Assembly: GCA_945882315.1 (NCBI GenBank)
Contig: CAMCWB010000006.1
Coordinates: 1-64,000 of the forward strand
Direction: 5' to 3'
DNA from: Bauldia litoralis
Lineage (GTDB): Bacteria > Pseudomonadota > Alphaproteobacteria > Rhizobiales > Kaistiaceae
Length of the DNA: 64,000 nucleotides
Shown here: positions 24,449 to 33,386 of the stretch, piece after piece
How positions within the stretch are numbered: position 1 is the first letter of the stretch
How the letters are laid out: every line of letters starts with the position of its first letter
Program-made: the position numbers and the translations under genes
Notes under the pieces: generated by a model
What the model saw: only the letters and a program-made list of their open reading frames with translations
The model's database searches: none
What the model was told of the DNA's origin: nothing

Positions 24449-26872
24449 ATGACCTTTCACGCCGACCGCCATGCCCGCATCGTCATCATCGGCGGCGGCG
24501 CCATTGGATGCTCGGTCGCCTTCCACCTTGCCGAGAAGGGCGAGCGCGATGTGCTCCTCCTCGAAAAGGCGCAACTGACGCATGGTTCGACCTGGCATGC
24601 CGCCGGCCTCGTCGGCCAGCTCCGGGGCAAGCGCAACCTCACCAAGCTGATGCAGAATTCGGTCGCCGTCTTCGATCGGCTCGAAAAGGAGACCGGCCAG
24701 GCGATCGAATGGAAGAAGGTCGGCTCGCTGCGTCTCGCCAGCTCGCCCGAGCGCTGGTCCGAAATCCGCCGCTCGATGACGCTGGCGCAAAGCTTCGCCT
24801 TCGAATGCCATAGCCTATCGCCCGCCGAGGCCCGCGACCGTTTCCCCTTCATTGATCCGGCCGGCATCGTCGGCGCCGCCTACATCCCCTCCGACGGCTA
24901 TGTCGATCCCTATGCCCTGACCCAGGCCTATGCGAAGGGCGCCCGGGCGAAAGGCGTCCGGATCGAGGAGCAAATCTGCGTCACCGATATCGTCTCGGAA
25001 GGACGGCGGGTCGTCGGCGTCGTCACCGACAAGGGCACGATCGGCTGCGAGATTCTCGTCAACTGCGCCGGCATATGGGCGAAGCGCGTCGCCGAGCTGA
25101 CCGGCGTGGCGCTCGCCGCCGGCGTCGTCGAGCATCAGTATTTCCTGACCGAGAAGAAGCTCTCCTTCGATCCCGACCTGACCACGCTCCGCGATCCCGA
25201 CAAGAATTTCTACCTGAAGCCCGATGTCGGGTCGTTCGCGATCGGCGGCTGGGAGGACGGCACCAAGGGCCTGTGGCGCGGCCGCCCGCCCTTCGATTTC
25301 GCCCGCGCGCTCTTCCCGGCCAATATGGACCGGCTCGAACTCTTCGCCCTGCCGGCTTCCGAGCGCCTGCCGATCCTCAACGACATCGGCATCCAGACTG
25401 TCATCAACGGGGCCATCCCGGTCTCCGCCGATGGCGAGCCGATCATGGGGCTGGCGCCCGAGCGCGACAATTTCTTCGTTGCCTGCGGCTTCACCGCCGG
25501 CATTGCCGCGTCCGGCGGCGCCGGCGAGGCGCTCGCCAACTGGATCATCGACGGCGATCCGGGCATGGATCTCTGGCAGTTCGACATCCGCCGCTTCGGC
25601 CCGGTCCAGGCGCAGGGCCGCTGGCTCGAAGAGCGCGCGGTCGAGGCCTACGGCGCCTATTACAAGATCCACTTCCCCGTCGAGGAAATGCACTCGGCCC
25701 GCAACGCCCGCCTGAGCCCGGTTCATGCCCGCCTCGTCGCCAAGGGTGCTGTCTTCGGCTCGCGTTTCGGCTGGGAACGGCCGAACTGGTTCGCCCCCGC
25801 CGGCACCGAGCCCGTCGACCGCCCGAGCTTCGAAGAAAAGCCCAATTGGTTCAACGCCGTAGCCCATGAACATGAATCGATCCGCGAGCGCGTCGCGATC
25901 ATCGACCAGTCCAGTTTTGCCAAGTTCGAAGTCATCGGCCCGAACGCCGCCGCCTTCCTCCAGCGCCTCGCCGACAACGACCTCTCCGGTCCGGTGGGTA
26001 GCTGCGTTTACACCCAGCTCTGCAATCCGAAAGGCGGCATCGAAGCCGACCTGACTTTGATGCGGCTCGCCGAGGATCGCTTCTACGGCGTCACCGGCTC
26101 CGGTTTCGGCATACGCGACATGGGCTGGCTCGGCCGGCATTTGCCGAAGGACGGCTCGGTGCATCTGCACGAGGTCACCTCGGCCTTCGCCGTCCTCAAT
26201 GTCGTCGGCCCGCACGCCCGCGATGTCCTTCAGGCCCTGACCGACGAGGATATGTCGAACGAGGCCTTTCCCTATCTCACCATCCGCGAGATCGAGCTCG
26301 GACTGGCAAGGGTTCGCGCCGCCCGCGTCGGATATGTCGGCGAGCTTGGCTGGGAGCTCCACATCCCGACCGAATATGCCGCCTCGCTCTACGATGCGAT
26401 CTGGGCGGCCGGTGCGCCTTTCGGCATCGCCGACGCCGGCTATCGCGCCATCGAATCCTGCCGTCTCGAAAAGGGCTACCTTTATTGGTCGAGCGACATC
26501 ACGCCAGAGACCAATCCCTATGAGGCTGGCCTCGGCTTCTGCGTCCGTCTCGACAAGGGCGATTTCATCGGCCGCGACGCGCTTGCCGACATCAAGGAAA
26601 GTGGGCCTACGCGCCGGCTCGTCTCCTTCACGGTCGACGGCTTCGCCCCCTTTCACGGCGGTGAGGCGATCCTCCATGGCGGCAAGGTCGTTGGCTCGGT
26701 GACGAGCGCCGGCTTCGGCCACACGCTCCAGAAGACGATCGCCTTCGGCTATGTCCCGGGGCCGCTCGCCAGGGAGACCGCCTTCGGCCTCGTCGCCTTC
26801 GGCCAGACCTATGACGCGCGCCGCGGTCCCCGCACGCTCTATGACCCGAAGGGCGACAGGCTGAAATCATGA
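24449..26872 (+). CDS. Dimethylglycine/sarcosine dehydrogenase-like flavoprotein, copy 2
   Basis: This 807-residue paralogue of the preceding gene has the same two-domain build. GGGAIG is at residues 15-20 and the FAD-linking His50 is in HGSTWHAAGL. The linker is FGWERPNWFAP, and the folate domain has YVGELGWELHIP and SCRLEKGYLYWSSD. Two paralogues in series could catalyse two successive demethylations, for example dimethylglycine to sarcosine to glycine, or use different N-methyl compounds. The Shine-Dalgarno is weak and the gap to the previous gene is 16 bp. The stop overlaps the second kinase (ATGA). Confidence 0.88.
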   Translation: MTFHADRHARIVIIGGGAIGCSVAFHLAEKGERDVLLLEKAQLTHGSTWHAAGLVGQLRGKRNLTKLMQNSVAVFDRLEKETGQAIEWKKVGSLRLASSPERWSEIRRSMTLAQSFAFECHSLSPAEARDRFPFIDPAGIVGAAYIPSDGYVDPYALTQAYAKGARAKGVRIEEQICVTDIVSEGRRVVGVVTDKGTIGCEILVNCAGIWAKRVAELTGVALAAGVVEHQYFLTEKKLSFDPDLTTLRDPDKNFYLKPDVGSFAIGGWEDGTKGLWRGRPPFDFARALFPANMDRLELFALPASERLPILNDIGIQTVINGAIPVSADGEPIMGLAPERDNFFVACGFTAGIAASGGAGEALANWIIDGDPGMDLWQFDIRRFGPVQAQGRWLEERAVEAYGAYYKIHFPVEEMHSARNARLSPVHARLVAKGAVFGSRFGWERPNWFAPAGTEPVDRPSFEEKPNWFNAVAHEHESIRERVAIIDQSSFAKFEVIGPNAAAFLQRLADNDLSGPVGSCVYTQLCNPKGGIEADLTLMRLAEDRFYGVTGSGFGIRDMGWLGRHLPKDGSVHLHEVTSAFAVLNVVGPHARDVLQALTDEDMSNEAFPYLTIREIELGLARVRAARVGYVGELGWELHIPTEYAASLYDAIWAAGAPFGIADAGYRAIESCRLEKGYLYWSSDITPETNPYEAGLGFCVRLDKGDFIGRDALADIKESGPTRRLVSFTVDGFAPFHGGEAILHGGKVVGSVTSAGFGHTLQKTIAFGYVPGPLARETAFGLVAFGQTYDARRGPRTLYDPKGDRLKS

Positions 26873-27798
26873 GCGACGATCTCGCCGCCGCCCACAGCCT
26901 CATCCGCGAGCTGAAGCTTGGCATCGATGCCGATACGGTCGAAATCGTCCGGCTTGGCGGCCTCACCAACCGCGTCTACCGCATCGGCACCGGCCGTGAT
27001 GCGCTCTGCCTCCGCTTTCCCGGCAAGGGCACCGAGGAATATATCGATCGGCGCGTCGAGACGATCGCAGCAAAGGCCGCCGCCGCCGCCGGCGTTTCGC
27101 CGGAGGTCATCCATGCCGACCCGGCAACCGGCATCCTCGTCACCCGCTTCATCGGCGACGCCGTGACGATGTCCGCGGAGCTTTTCGCGAGCCGGGCCGG
27201 TGCGCCCGAGCGGGCGGGAAGGGCCTTTCGTCAGCTTCACGCCAGCGATGCGATCTTCGACTTCCGTTTCGAGCTCTTCGCCATGATCGACAACTACCTC
27301 GCGCTGCTCGCGACCAAAGAAGTCGACTTCCCGGCGGGGTATCACGAAGTTTTGAGGGAGGCCGAAGCCGTCCGCGAGGCGCTTGCCGCCCATCCCGTGG
27401 CGGTCGTCGCCTGCCATTGCGATCCCCTTTCGGAGAACTTCCTCGATACCGGCAGCCGCATGTGGATCGTCGACTGGGAATATTCGGGGATGAACGATCC
27501 GATGTGGGATCTCGGCGATCTTTCCGTCGAGGCGGCATTCGACCAAGCCTGCGAAGAGGCGATGCTGCGCGCCTATTTCGGCGGCGATCCGACCCGCTTC
27601 GACCGCGGCCGCATGGTCATCTACAAGGCGATGTGCGACCTCCTCTGGACGCTCTGGGGCCTCATCCAGCATGCCAATGCCAACCCGGCCGATGACTTCT
27701 GGGCTTACTCGGTCAACCGTTTCGAGCGCTGCAAGGCGCTGATGGCGACAACCGCCTTTCCCGAGCATCTGGCCGCCGTCCGCAAAGGCCCGGTCTGA
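26869..27798 (+). CDS. Choline-kinase-like phosphotransferase, copy 2
   Basis: This 309-residue APH/choline-kinase-fold protein has the motifs LGGLTNRVYRIGTG (nucleotide loop), RFPGKGTEEYIDR, CHCDPLSENFLDTG (Brenner motif with Asp and Asn) and IVDWEYSGMNDPMWDLGDL. The last motif is closer to classical choline/ethanolamine kinases and LicA than in copy 1, and the two are clearly divergent. It ends the betaine operon. A kinase - oxidase - oxidase - kinase order suggests that phosphorylated intermediates or salvage of choline or ethanolamine are part of the pathway. After its stop there are 94 bp before the next gene. Confidence 0.82.
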   Translation: MSDDLAAAHSLIRELKLGIDADTVEIVRLGGLTNRVYRIGTGRDALCLRFPGKGTEEYIDRRVETIAAKAAAAAGVSPEVIHADPATGILVTRFIGDAVTMSAELFASRAGAPERAGRAFRQLHASDAIFDFRFELFAMIDNYLALLATKEVDFPAGYHEVLREAEAVREALAAHPVAVVACHCDPLSENFLDTGSRMWIVDWEYSGMNDPMWDLGDLSVEAAFDQACEEAMLRAYFGGDPTRFDRGRMVIYKAMCDLLWTLWGLIQHANANPADDFWAYSVNRFERCKALMATTAFPEHLAAVRKGPV

Positions 27799-27892
27799 GC
27801 CGACCTCGGGCCTCTCCGGTTGACTCCCCGGCACCGCTCGTTCAATCGTCAAAGAAAAGAAAATCCTCCTCCAATCGGGAAACGTCCGAGCC

Positions 27893-29209
27893 ATGAATGA
27901 AGTGGTTATGCAGCCGCGCCTTGTCGACGCCGAAGCGGCGACGGCCGAGGCCCTGAAGCCCAACTGGAACTGGGACCGCGCCATTCCGGCGCCGGGCCAT
28001 ATGAACGTCGATTTCGAGACCCGCGTCGATTTCCGCCGCCTGCAGCGCTACCGGCTGGCGCGCGCCCGCGAGGCGCTGGAGCGCTCCGACCTCGGCGCCC
28101 TGCTTCTCTTCGACGTCAACAACATTCGCTACGTCTCGAGCACCAAGATCGGCGAATGGGAGCGCGACAAGCTCTGCCGCTTCTCGCTGCTCGCCCGCGG
28201 CAAGGAGCCGGTGGTGTGGGATTTCGGTTCGGCCGCCGTCCATCACCGCCTCTATTGCGACTGGCTCGATCCGGCCAACTGCCGCGCCGGCATGCTCGGT
28301 ATGCGCGGCACTGTACCGCCCTCGGCCGGCCTCATGAAGCGCCATGCCGCCGAGATCATGTCGCTGCTTCGGGAAGCCGGCGTCGACAAGATGCCGGTCG
28401 GCGTCGATCTCGCCGAGACTGCCATGTTCTTCGAGCTGCAGCAGGCCGGCATGAAGGTCGTCGACGGCCAGCAGGTCATGCTTGACGCCCGCGAGATCAA
28501 GAATATCGACGAGGTCGTCCTGCTCAACCAGGCCGCCGCCATGGTCGACGGTACCTATCACATGATCTGGGAAGAGCTGAAGCCCGGCGTCCGCGAAAAC
28601 GACATCGTCGCGAAAGCCAATGAGCTCCTTTATTCGATGGGCTCCGACGACGTCGAGGCGATCAACGCCATCTCCGGTGAGCGCTGCAATCCGCACCCGC
28701 ATAATTTCACCGACCGCATGTTCCGCCCCGGCGACCAGGCCTTCTTCGACATCCTCCAGTCCTATCAGGGCTATCGCACCTGCTACTACCGGACCTTCAA
28801 TGTCGGCCGGGCCACGCCGGTGCAGCACGACGCCTACAAGAAGTGCCGCCATTGGCTGGATAGCGCCATCGCCCTGATCAAGCCCGGCGTCTCGACCGAC
28901 AAGGTCGCCGCGGTCTGGCCGAAGGCGGAGGAATTCGGCTTCCCGGACGAGCTGTCGGCCTTCGGCCTGCAATTCGGCCACGGCCTCGGCCTGGCTCTGC
29001 ATGAGCGGCCGATCATCTCGCGCCTCGTCTCGATGGAAGCGCCGATGGAGATCAAGACCGGCATGGTCTTCGCGCTCGAGACCTATTGCCCGGCGACCGA
29101 CGGCTATTCCGCCGCCCGCATCGAGGAAGAAGTCGTCGTCACCGACAAGGGCTGCAAGGTGATCTCGCTCTTCCCGGCCGAGGACCTGCCGATCGCAAAT
29201 CGGTATTGA
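27893..29209 (+). CDS. M24 peptidase-fold (creatinase/prolidase-like) protein
   Basis: This is a 438-residue pita-bread-fold protein. The N-terminal domain starts at RLQRYRLARAREALE and the C-terminal domain carries the metal-site motifs. Of the five M24 metal ligands, Asp286 (FFDILQSYQGY), His363 (FGHGLGLALHE), Glu396 (FALET) and Glu411 (ARIEEE) are present. The second Asp, normally in DxTRT, is Cys297 (RTCYYRTF). Creatinase, which makes sarcosine from creatine without metal, also lacks this Asp. A hydrolase feeding sarcosine-type compounds to the adjacent demethylases fits, but DMSP lyase or an atypical peptidase is possible. No good ribosome site is visible before the ATG. Confidence 0.78.
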   Translation: MNEVVMQPRLVDAEAATAEALKPNWNWDRAIPAPGHMNVDFETRVDFRRLQRYRLARAREALERSDLGALLLFDVNNIRYVSSTKIGEWERDKLCRFSLLARGKEPVVWDFGSAAVHHRLYCDWLDPANCRAGMLGMRGTVPPSAGLMKRHAAEIMSLLREAGVDKMPVGVDLAETAMFFELQQAGMKVVDGQQVMLDAREIKNIDEVVLLNQAAAMVDGTYHMIWEELKPGVRENDIVAKANELLYSMGSDDVEAINAISGERCNPHPHNFTDRMFRPGDQAFFDILQSYQGYRTCYYRTFNVGRATPVQHDAYKKCRHWLDSAIALIKPGVSTDKVAAVWPKAEEFGFPDELSAFGLQFGHGLGLALHERPIISRLVSMEAPMEIKTGMVFALETYCPATDGYSAARIEEEVVVTDKGCKVISLFPAEDLPIANRY

Positions 29210-29342
29210 GCTCGAAAGGCCGGACAGAACTTGCTGCCCGGCCAAATCCGCATATTCTGAAGCGACAAGACCCGGAAAACGGGCGAGGATTTTGTTGACT
29301 GCCGACGACGCCAACCGGGTCGGCTCAAGGGAGGACTGCGCG

Positions 29343-30413
29343 ATGATGCTGAGGAAGACGGCTGCCTTTGCGGCTGCGGGACTTGCTTTCGGACTGGGCT
29401 TCGGCGGCGGGGCTGCGGCCGAGGATTTTTCGCTGCGCATCGCGTCCGGCCATGCGCCGGGCGTCGTCTACGTCAATCTGATGCGCGACTTCTTCGAGGT
29501 CGAGGTCACGAAGCGCGTCGAGGAACGCACCGATCATACGGTCGCCTTCGTCGAGGGCTATGCCGGCTCTATCGTCAAGACCAGCGAGACCCTCGAAGGT
29601 GTCCAGAACGGCATCGTCGATATCGGCGGCTTCTGCTATTGCTTCGAGCCCTCCAACCTGCCGCTGCATGCCTTCCAGGTCATGCTGCCCTTCGGGCCGA
29701 CCGATCCCGAGCAGAGCCTTGCCGCGGCGCAGGCGGTCTACAAGCAGACGCCCTATCTCACGAGCGTCTTCGAGGAGAACTTCAATCAGAAGCTTCTCGC
29801 GATCATCACCGACGGCGCCTACAATCTCGGGACCAAATTCGATTGGAACCAGCTTGCCGATCTGAAGGGCCGGAAAATCGGTGGCGCAGGCCTGAACCTC
29901 AACTGGCTCAACTATGCCGAGGTCGTCGGCGTGCAGGCCGGGCTTCCGGAGACCTACCAGAATCTGAGCACTGGCGTTTATGACGGCTACATCATGTTCC
30001 CGAGCGCCTGGGTGAACCTCAAGCTCCACGAGGCGGCGCCCTTCTACACGCTGATCGGTTTCGGAGCGATCACCTGGCACGGCCTTACCGTCAATCTCGA
30101 CACCTGGAACGGCTTGCCGCCTGAGGTCCAGGAGATCATCGCCGAAGTCGCCAAGGAGTTCGAGCAGCAGACCGGCATCGTCAACAAGGCCGAATACGAC
30201 AAGCACGTCCAGACGCTTCGCGGCGTCACGACCGTGAAGGAGCTCCCCGCAGAGGTACGGGCCGAGTGGGCGAATGCTTTGGCTTCATGGCCCCAGCAGA
30301 TAGCCAAGGAGCTCGACGGCAAGGGTCTCCCGGGCAGCGACGTCCTGAAGGCACAGCTGAAGGCAGCCGAGGACGCCGGCTACACCTGGCCGGTCCGTTA
30401 TCAGATCGAATAG
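29343..30413 (+). CDS. TRAP transporter substrate-binding protein (DctP type)
   Basis: This is a 356-residue periplasmic receptor. It has a signal peptide (TAAFAAAGLAFGLGFGGGAA) and a DctP body: LRIASGHAPG, VEGYAGSIVKTSETLEGVQNG, DIGGFCYCFEPSNLPLHAFQ, LADLKGRKIGGAGLNLNWL and YDGYIMFPSAWVNLKLHE. An Arg-containing canonical motif for carboxylate binding is not obvious. The start at 29343 follows AAGGGAGG. The two membrane subunits follow immediately, so this is a complete TRAP system that uses an ion gradient. It lies directly after the creatinase-like gene and may import that enzyme's substrate. Confidence 0.88.
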   Translation: MMLRKTAAFAAAGLAFGLGFGGGAAAEDFSLRIASGHAPGVVYVNLMRDFFEVEVTKRVEERTDHTVAFVEGYAGSIVKTSETLEGVQNGIVDIGGFCYCFEPSNLPLHAFQVMLPFGPTDPEQSLAAAQAVYKQTPYLTSVFEENFNQKLLAIITDGAYNLGTKFDWNQLADLKGRKIGGAGLNLNWLNYAEVVGVQAGLPETYQNLSTGVYDGYIMFPSAWVNLKLHEAAPFYTLIGFGAITWHGLTVNLDTWNGLPPEVQEIIAEVAKEFEQQTGIVNKAEYDKHVQTLRGVTTVKELPAEVRAEWANALASWPQQIAKELDGKGLPGSDVLKAQLKAAEDAGYTWPVRYQIE

Positions 30414-30418
30414 TGCTC

Positions 30419-30444
30419 AAAGGGCCGGCATGTGCCGGCCCTTT
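30419..30444 (+). terminator. Intercistronic stem-loop after the TRAP receptor gene
   Basis: A perfect 12-bp inverted repeat (AAAGGGCCGGCA at 30419-30430 with its complement at 30433-30444) has a two-base spacer. It starts five bases after the receptor stop and ends before the small permease gene. The stem begins with AAA and ends with TTT but has no long T-run. It is probably a partial terminator or 3' stabiliser that leaves receptor mRNA in excess over the permease mRNA. Confidence 0.6.
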
Positions 30445-30462
30445 CCCCACACGGCGGGCTTC

Positions 30463-30981
30463 ATGTCGATAATCCGGTTGAACGATCTCGTGGCACGCTT
30501 CCTCATGGTGCTCGCCGCGGTCTGGGCCTTCACCCTCTGTTTCATCATCCTCGCCGACGTCGTCGGCCGGAGCTTTCTCGACATGCCGCTGCACGGCACG
30601 ACCGAGATCGTCGCGAATTCGATCGTCATGATCGTGTTCCTGCAGGCCGGCTACGCCATCCGCAGCCAGGCAATGCTGCGGACCGAAGTCCTTATCGACG
30701 TGCTCGGGCCAAACGCCCGTCGTATCGCCCTTGGCTTTGCCGACCTTCTCGGTGCGGCCTTCTTCCTGATCATCGTCATCGGCGCGTTCGATCCGGCGAT
30801 CCGAGGCTTCATCAATGGGGAGTTCGAGGGCGAGGGGGCGCTGCGGGTGCCGGTCTGGCCTACCCGTTTCGTCATCCTGATCGGCTCGGCCTTCGCGATC
30901 ATCAATTATCTGGTGCTCTTCTACATCGACGTCTTCGCGCCCGAGAGGCACGACGATTTCGGCGAGCCGGTTCGGCATTAG
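30463..30981 (+). CDS. TRAP transporter small membrane subunit (DctQ type)
   Basis: This is a 172-residue membrane protein with four predicted helices: FLMVLAAVWAFTLCFIILAD (first), a second around TEIVANSIVMIVFLQAGYA, a third around LLGAAFFLIIVIGAF, and a last one around FVILIGSAFAIINYLVLFY. The segment LADVVGRSFLDMPLHGTTEI is typical of DctQ. I start at the ATG at 30463 (MSIIRLNDLV); an in-frame start at 30430 would lie inside the stem-loop. It partners with DctM 18 bp downstream. Confidence 0.82.
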   Translation: MSIIRLNDLVARFLMVLAAVWAFTLCFIILADVVGRSFLDMPLHGTTEIVANSIVMIVFLQAGYAIRSQAMLRTEVLIDVLGPNARRIALGFADLLGAAFFLIIVIGAFDPAIRGFINGEFEGEGALRVPVWPTRFVILIGSAFAIINYLVLFYIDVFAPERHDDFGEPVRH

Positions 30982-30999
30982 CGGCAGGCGGATTAACCT

Positions 31000-32349
31000 A
31001 TGTTCGACTCCACCACCGCCACCGTTCTCGTCATTGTCATGGGCATCCTCATCGCCCTCGGCGTCCATATCGCCGTCGCCCTCGGCATAGCCAGCGCCAT
31101 CGGCATCTACCTCATCACCGACAATTTCCACGTCGTCCAGGCGATGGTCGCCTCGACCGCGACCGAAGCGCTGCGCGACTTCAACTTCGCCGTCATTCCG
31201 CTCTTCATGCTGATGGGCGAGTTCATCCTGCGCACCCGCGCCATCGAGGATATCTATGTCGCCATCAATCGCGGCCTGAAGCGCATTCCCGGCCGCCTTG
31301 CCGTCGCGACCGTTCTCGGCAACGCCGTCTTCTCCTTCGTCACCGGCGTGAGCATCGCCTCGGCCGCCGCCTTCTCGCGCATCGCCTACCCGCCGATGAA
31401 GGCAATGGGCTACCACCGCAATTTCGCCCTCGGCGCCGTCGCCGGCAGTTCCTGCCTTGGCATGCTCATCCCGCCGAGCGTGCTGATGATCGTTTGGGGC
31501 ATCCTCACCGAACAGTCCGTGGGCCAGCTTTTCCTCGCGGGCGTGCTGCCCGGCCTGCTGCTGACGCTCTTCTTCATCCTCTACATTTTCGCCGTCGCGC
31601 TGATCTGGCCGCAGACCGTCGGTGAAAAGCGTCGCGGCGCGGCGACCGAGGTCTCGGACGAGATCGCCCTTTCGGAAGTCGAGATCCGCCCGCTGCGGAC
31701 CGTCCTCGTCAGCTTCATCATGATCACGGCGCTGGTCACCTCTGCGCTGGGCGGCATCTGGGCCGGCTATTTCACGCCGACCGAAGGCGCCGGCGCCGGT
31801 GCGGCGATAGCGCTTATCTTCGCCTTCGTGCGCGGCATGCGCGGCAAGGAATTGATGGAGGCCATTCTTTCGGTCGGCCGCACGGCCGCGCCGATCCTGC
31901 TCCTGCTTTTGTCGGCCGCGCTCTATTCGCGCGTCCTTGCCATGTCCGGTCTCACCAACGCCGTGCAGGGGCTGTTTCTCGAATCCGGCCTGTCGCCCTT
32001 CGCGATCCTGATGATCATGCTGGGTGTCTGGTTCGTGCTCGGCATGGTGATCGATTCGATCTCGATCATGCTGCTTACCGTGCCGATCTTCGCGCCGCTG
32101 GCCATCACGCTCGGCTATGATCCGATCGGCTTCGCCATCATGGGCATCCTCGCCATCGAGGCCGGCCTGCTGACACCGCCCTTCGGCCTGTTGGTCTATA
32201 CGGTCAAGGCGACGATCAGGGACAAGGACGTCACGCTGGGCGGCATCTTCTGGGGCTCCACCCCCTATTGGATCGTCATGCTCGCCCTGTTTTTCCTGAT
32301 TGCCCAGTTCCCGGTCATTGCCACCTGGCTGCCGTCCCTGACATTCTAG
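31000..32349 (+). CDS. TRAP transporter large permease subunit (DctM type)
   Basis: This 449-residue protein has about 12 hydrophobic helices. Family features include IPLFMLMGEFILRTR, the VTGVSIASAAAFSRIAYPPM region, SCLGMLIPPSVLMIVWGILT and ESGLLTPPFG-like text (AGLLTPPFGLLVY). DctM forms the translocation channel with DctQ, driven by Na+ or H+. It completes the TRAP unit 29343-32349, and 61 bp separate it from the dehydrogenase, which probably belongs to the same transcript. Confidence 0.9.
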   Translation: MFDSTTATVLVIVMGILIALGVHIAVALGIASAIGIYLITDNFHVVQAMVASTATEALRDFNFAVIPLFMLMGEFILRTRAIEDIYVAINRGLKRIPGRLAVATVLGNAVFSFVTGVSIASAAAFSRIAYPPMKAMGYHRNFALGAVAGSSCLGMLIPPSVLMIVWGILTEQSVGQLFLAGVLPGLLLTLFFILYIFAVALIWPQTVGEKRRGAATEVSDEIALSEVEIRPLRTVLVSFIMITALVTSALGGIWAGYFTPTEGAGAGAAIALIFAFVRGMRGKELMEAILSVGRTAAPILLLLLSAALYSRVLAMSGLTNAVQGLFLESGLSPFAILMIMLGVWFVLGMVIDSISIMLLTVPIFAPLAITLGYDPIGFAIMGILAIEAGLLTPPFGLLVYTVKATIRDKDVTLGGIFWGSTPYWIVMLALFFLIAQFPVIATWLPSLTF

Positions 32350-32410
32350 GGGCTGATTTCCATCCATCCGGCGGCTGAAGCCGCCTCGCTGCGTTCCAAA
32401 GGAGACTGAG

Positions 32411-33382
32411 ATGAGTGCTGCATCACCCACCGTCGGCTGGATCGGCATCGGCCGCATGGGCTATCCGATGGTCGAGCGCCTGCTGAAGGCCGGCCACAAG
32501 GCCGAGGTCTGGAACCGGACGAAGTCGAAGGCCGAGCCGCTGGCGGCGCTCGGCGCAAAGATCCGCGACAAGCCGGTCGAGCTTGCCGATGTCGACATCC
32601 TCTTCACCATGGTCTCGACCGGCAGCGATCTCGACGAGGTCTATTTCGGCAAGGACGGCGTCGCCTCGGGCGGCAAGAACAAGGTGCCGCGCATCTTCGT
32701 GGATTGCTCGTCGATCAGCGTCGAGGAGAGCGAGGAGATCCGCGGCAAGCTCTCGGCCCGCGGCGCGAGCTTCATTTCCTCGCCGGTTTCCGGCAACGGC
32801 AAGACGGTGAAGGCCGGCAAGCTGTCGAGCGTCGCCTCGGGCCCGAAGGCCGCCTTCGACGAGGTCAAGCCGCTGATCGTCACCTTCGCGCCGCGCGGCG
32901 TCGCCTATGTCGGCGAGGGCGAACTCGCCCGTATCTGCAAGATCGCCCACAACGTCATGCTCGGCGTCGTCATCCAGAACCTCGCCGAGATCACCATGCT
33001 GACCAACAAGGCCGGCGTGCCGCGCCACGCCTTCCTGGAATTCATGAACAATGGGGTCATGGGCTCGATCTTCACGCGCTACAAGTCGAACGCGCTGGTC
33101 AATCTCGATTTCACCACCACCTTCACCCCGTCGCTGCTTCGCAAGGACCTCGACCTCGGCCTCGAAGCGGCGCGCAATCTCGAAGTCCCGATGCCGGTGA
33201 CGGCCGCGACCCGCGAGGCGGTACAGGCGCATTTCGGTGCGGCGATGCTGAAGCAGGATCCGGAAGAATATCTGGCGGCCGATTTCGCCGCGCTGATCGA
33301 GACGGTGGCACTCGCCTCGGGCGTCAAGCTCGAGCCGGAAGGCGTCAACGTTCCGACCGGCCTCGAGACGCCGGACGCCTGA
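32411..33382 (+). CDS. NAD(P)-dependent beta-hydroxyacid dehydrogenase family protein
   Basis: This 323-residue enzyme has a Rossmann N-terminus (VGWIGIGRMGYPMVERLLKA) and the 3-hydroxyisobutyrate dehydrogenase-type substrate motif SSPVSGNGKTVKAGKL. The catalytic Lys region is ICKIAHNVMLG. Family members oxidise 3-hydroxyisobutyrate, tartronate semialdehyde, L-threonate or related hydroxyacids. The ATG follows AAAGGAGA. It lies after the TRAP genes and four bases before the alpha/beta hydrolase, so it probably metabolises what the TRAP system imports. Confidence 0.85.
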   Translation: MSAASPTVGWIGIGRMGYPMVERLLKAGHKAEVWNRTKSKAEPLAALGAKIRDKPVELADVDILFTMVSTGSDLDEVYFGKDGVASGGKNKVPRIFVDCSSISVEESEEIRGKLSARGASFISSPVSGNGKTVKAGKLSSVASGPKAAFDEVKPLIVTFAPRGVAYVGEGELARICKIAHNVMLGVVIQNLAEITMLTNKAGVPRHAFLEFMNNGVMGSIFTRYKSNALVNLDFTTTFTPSLLRKDLDLGLEAARNLEVPMPVTAATREAVQAHFGAAMLKQDPEEYLAADFAALIETVALASGVKLEPEGVNVPTGLETPDA

Positions 33383-33386
33383 GCCG

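Noticed and set aside
21958..24450. Open frame of 830 codons opposite the first demethylase gene
   Set aside because: It is antisense to a clear DMGDH-like gene and has no recognisable domain or ribosome site.
27893..29209. DMSP lyase DddP assignment for the M24 protein
   Set aside because: The second metal Asp kept by DddP is Cys here, and the surrounding motif differs; the creatinase-like reading fits the site better, though the substrate stays open.
30226..32457. Open frame of 743 codons opposite the TRAP genes
   Set aside because: It is an antisense mirror rich in Asp/Glu/Arg; the TRAP genes on the plus strand have full family motifs.
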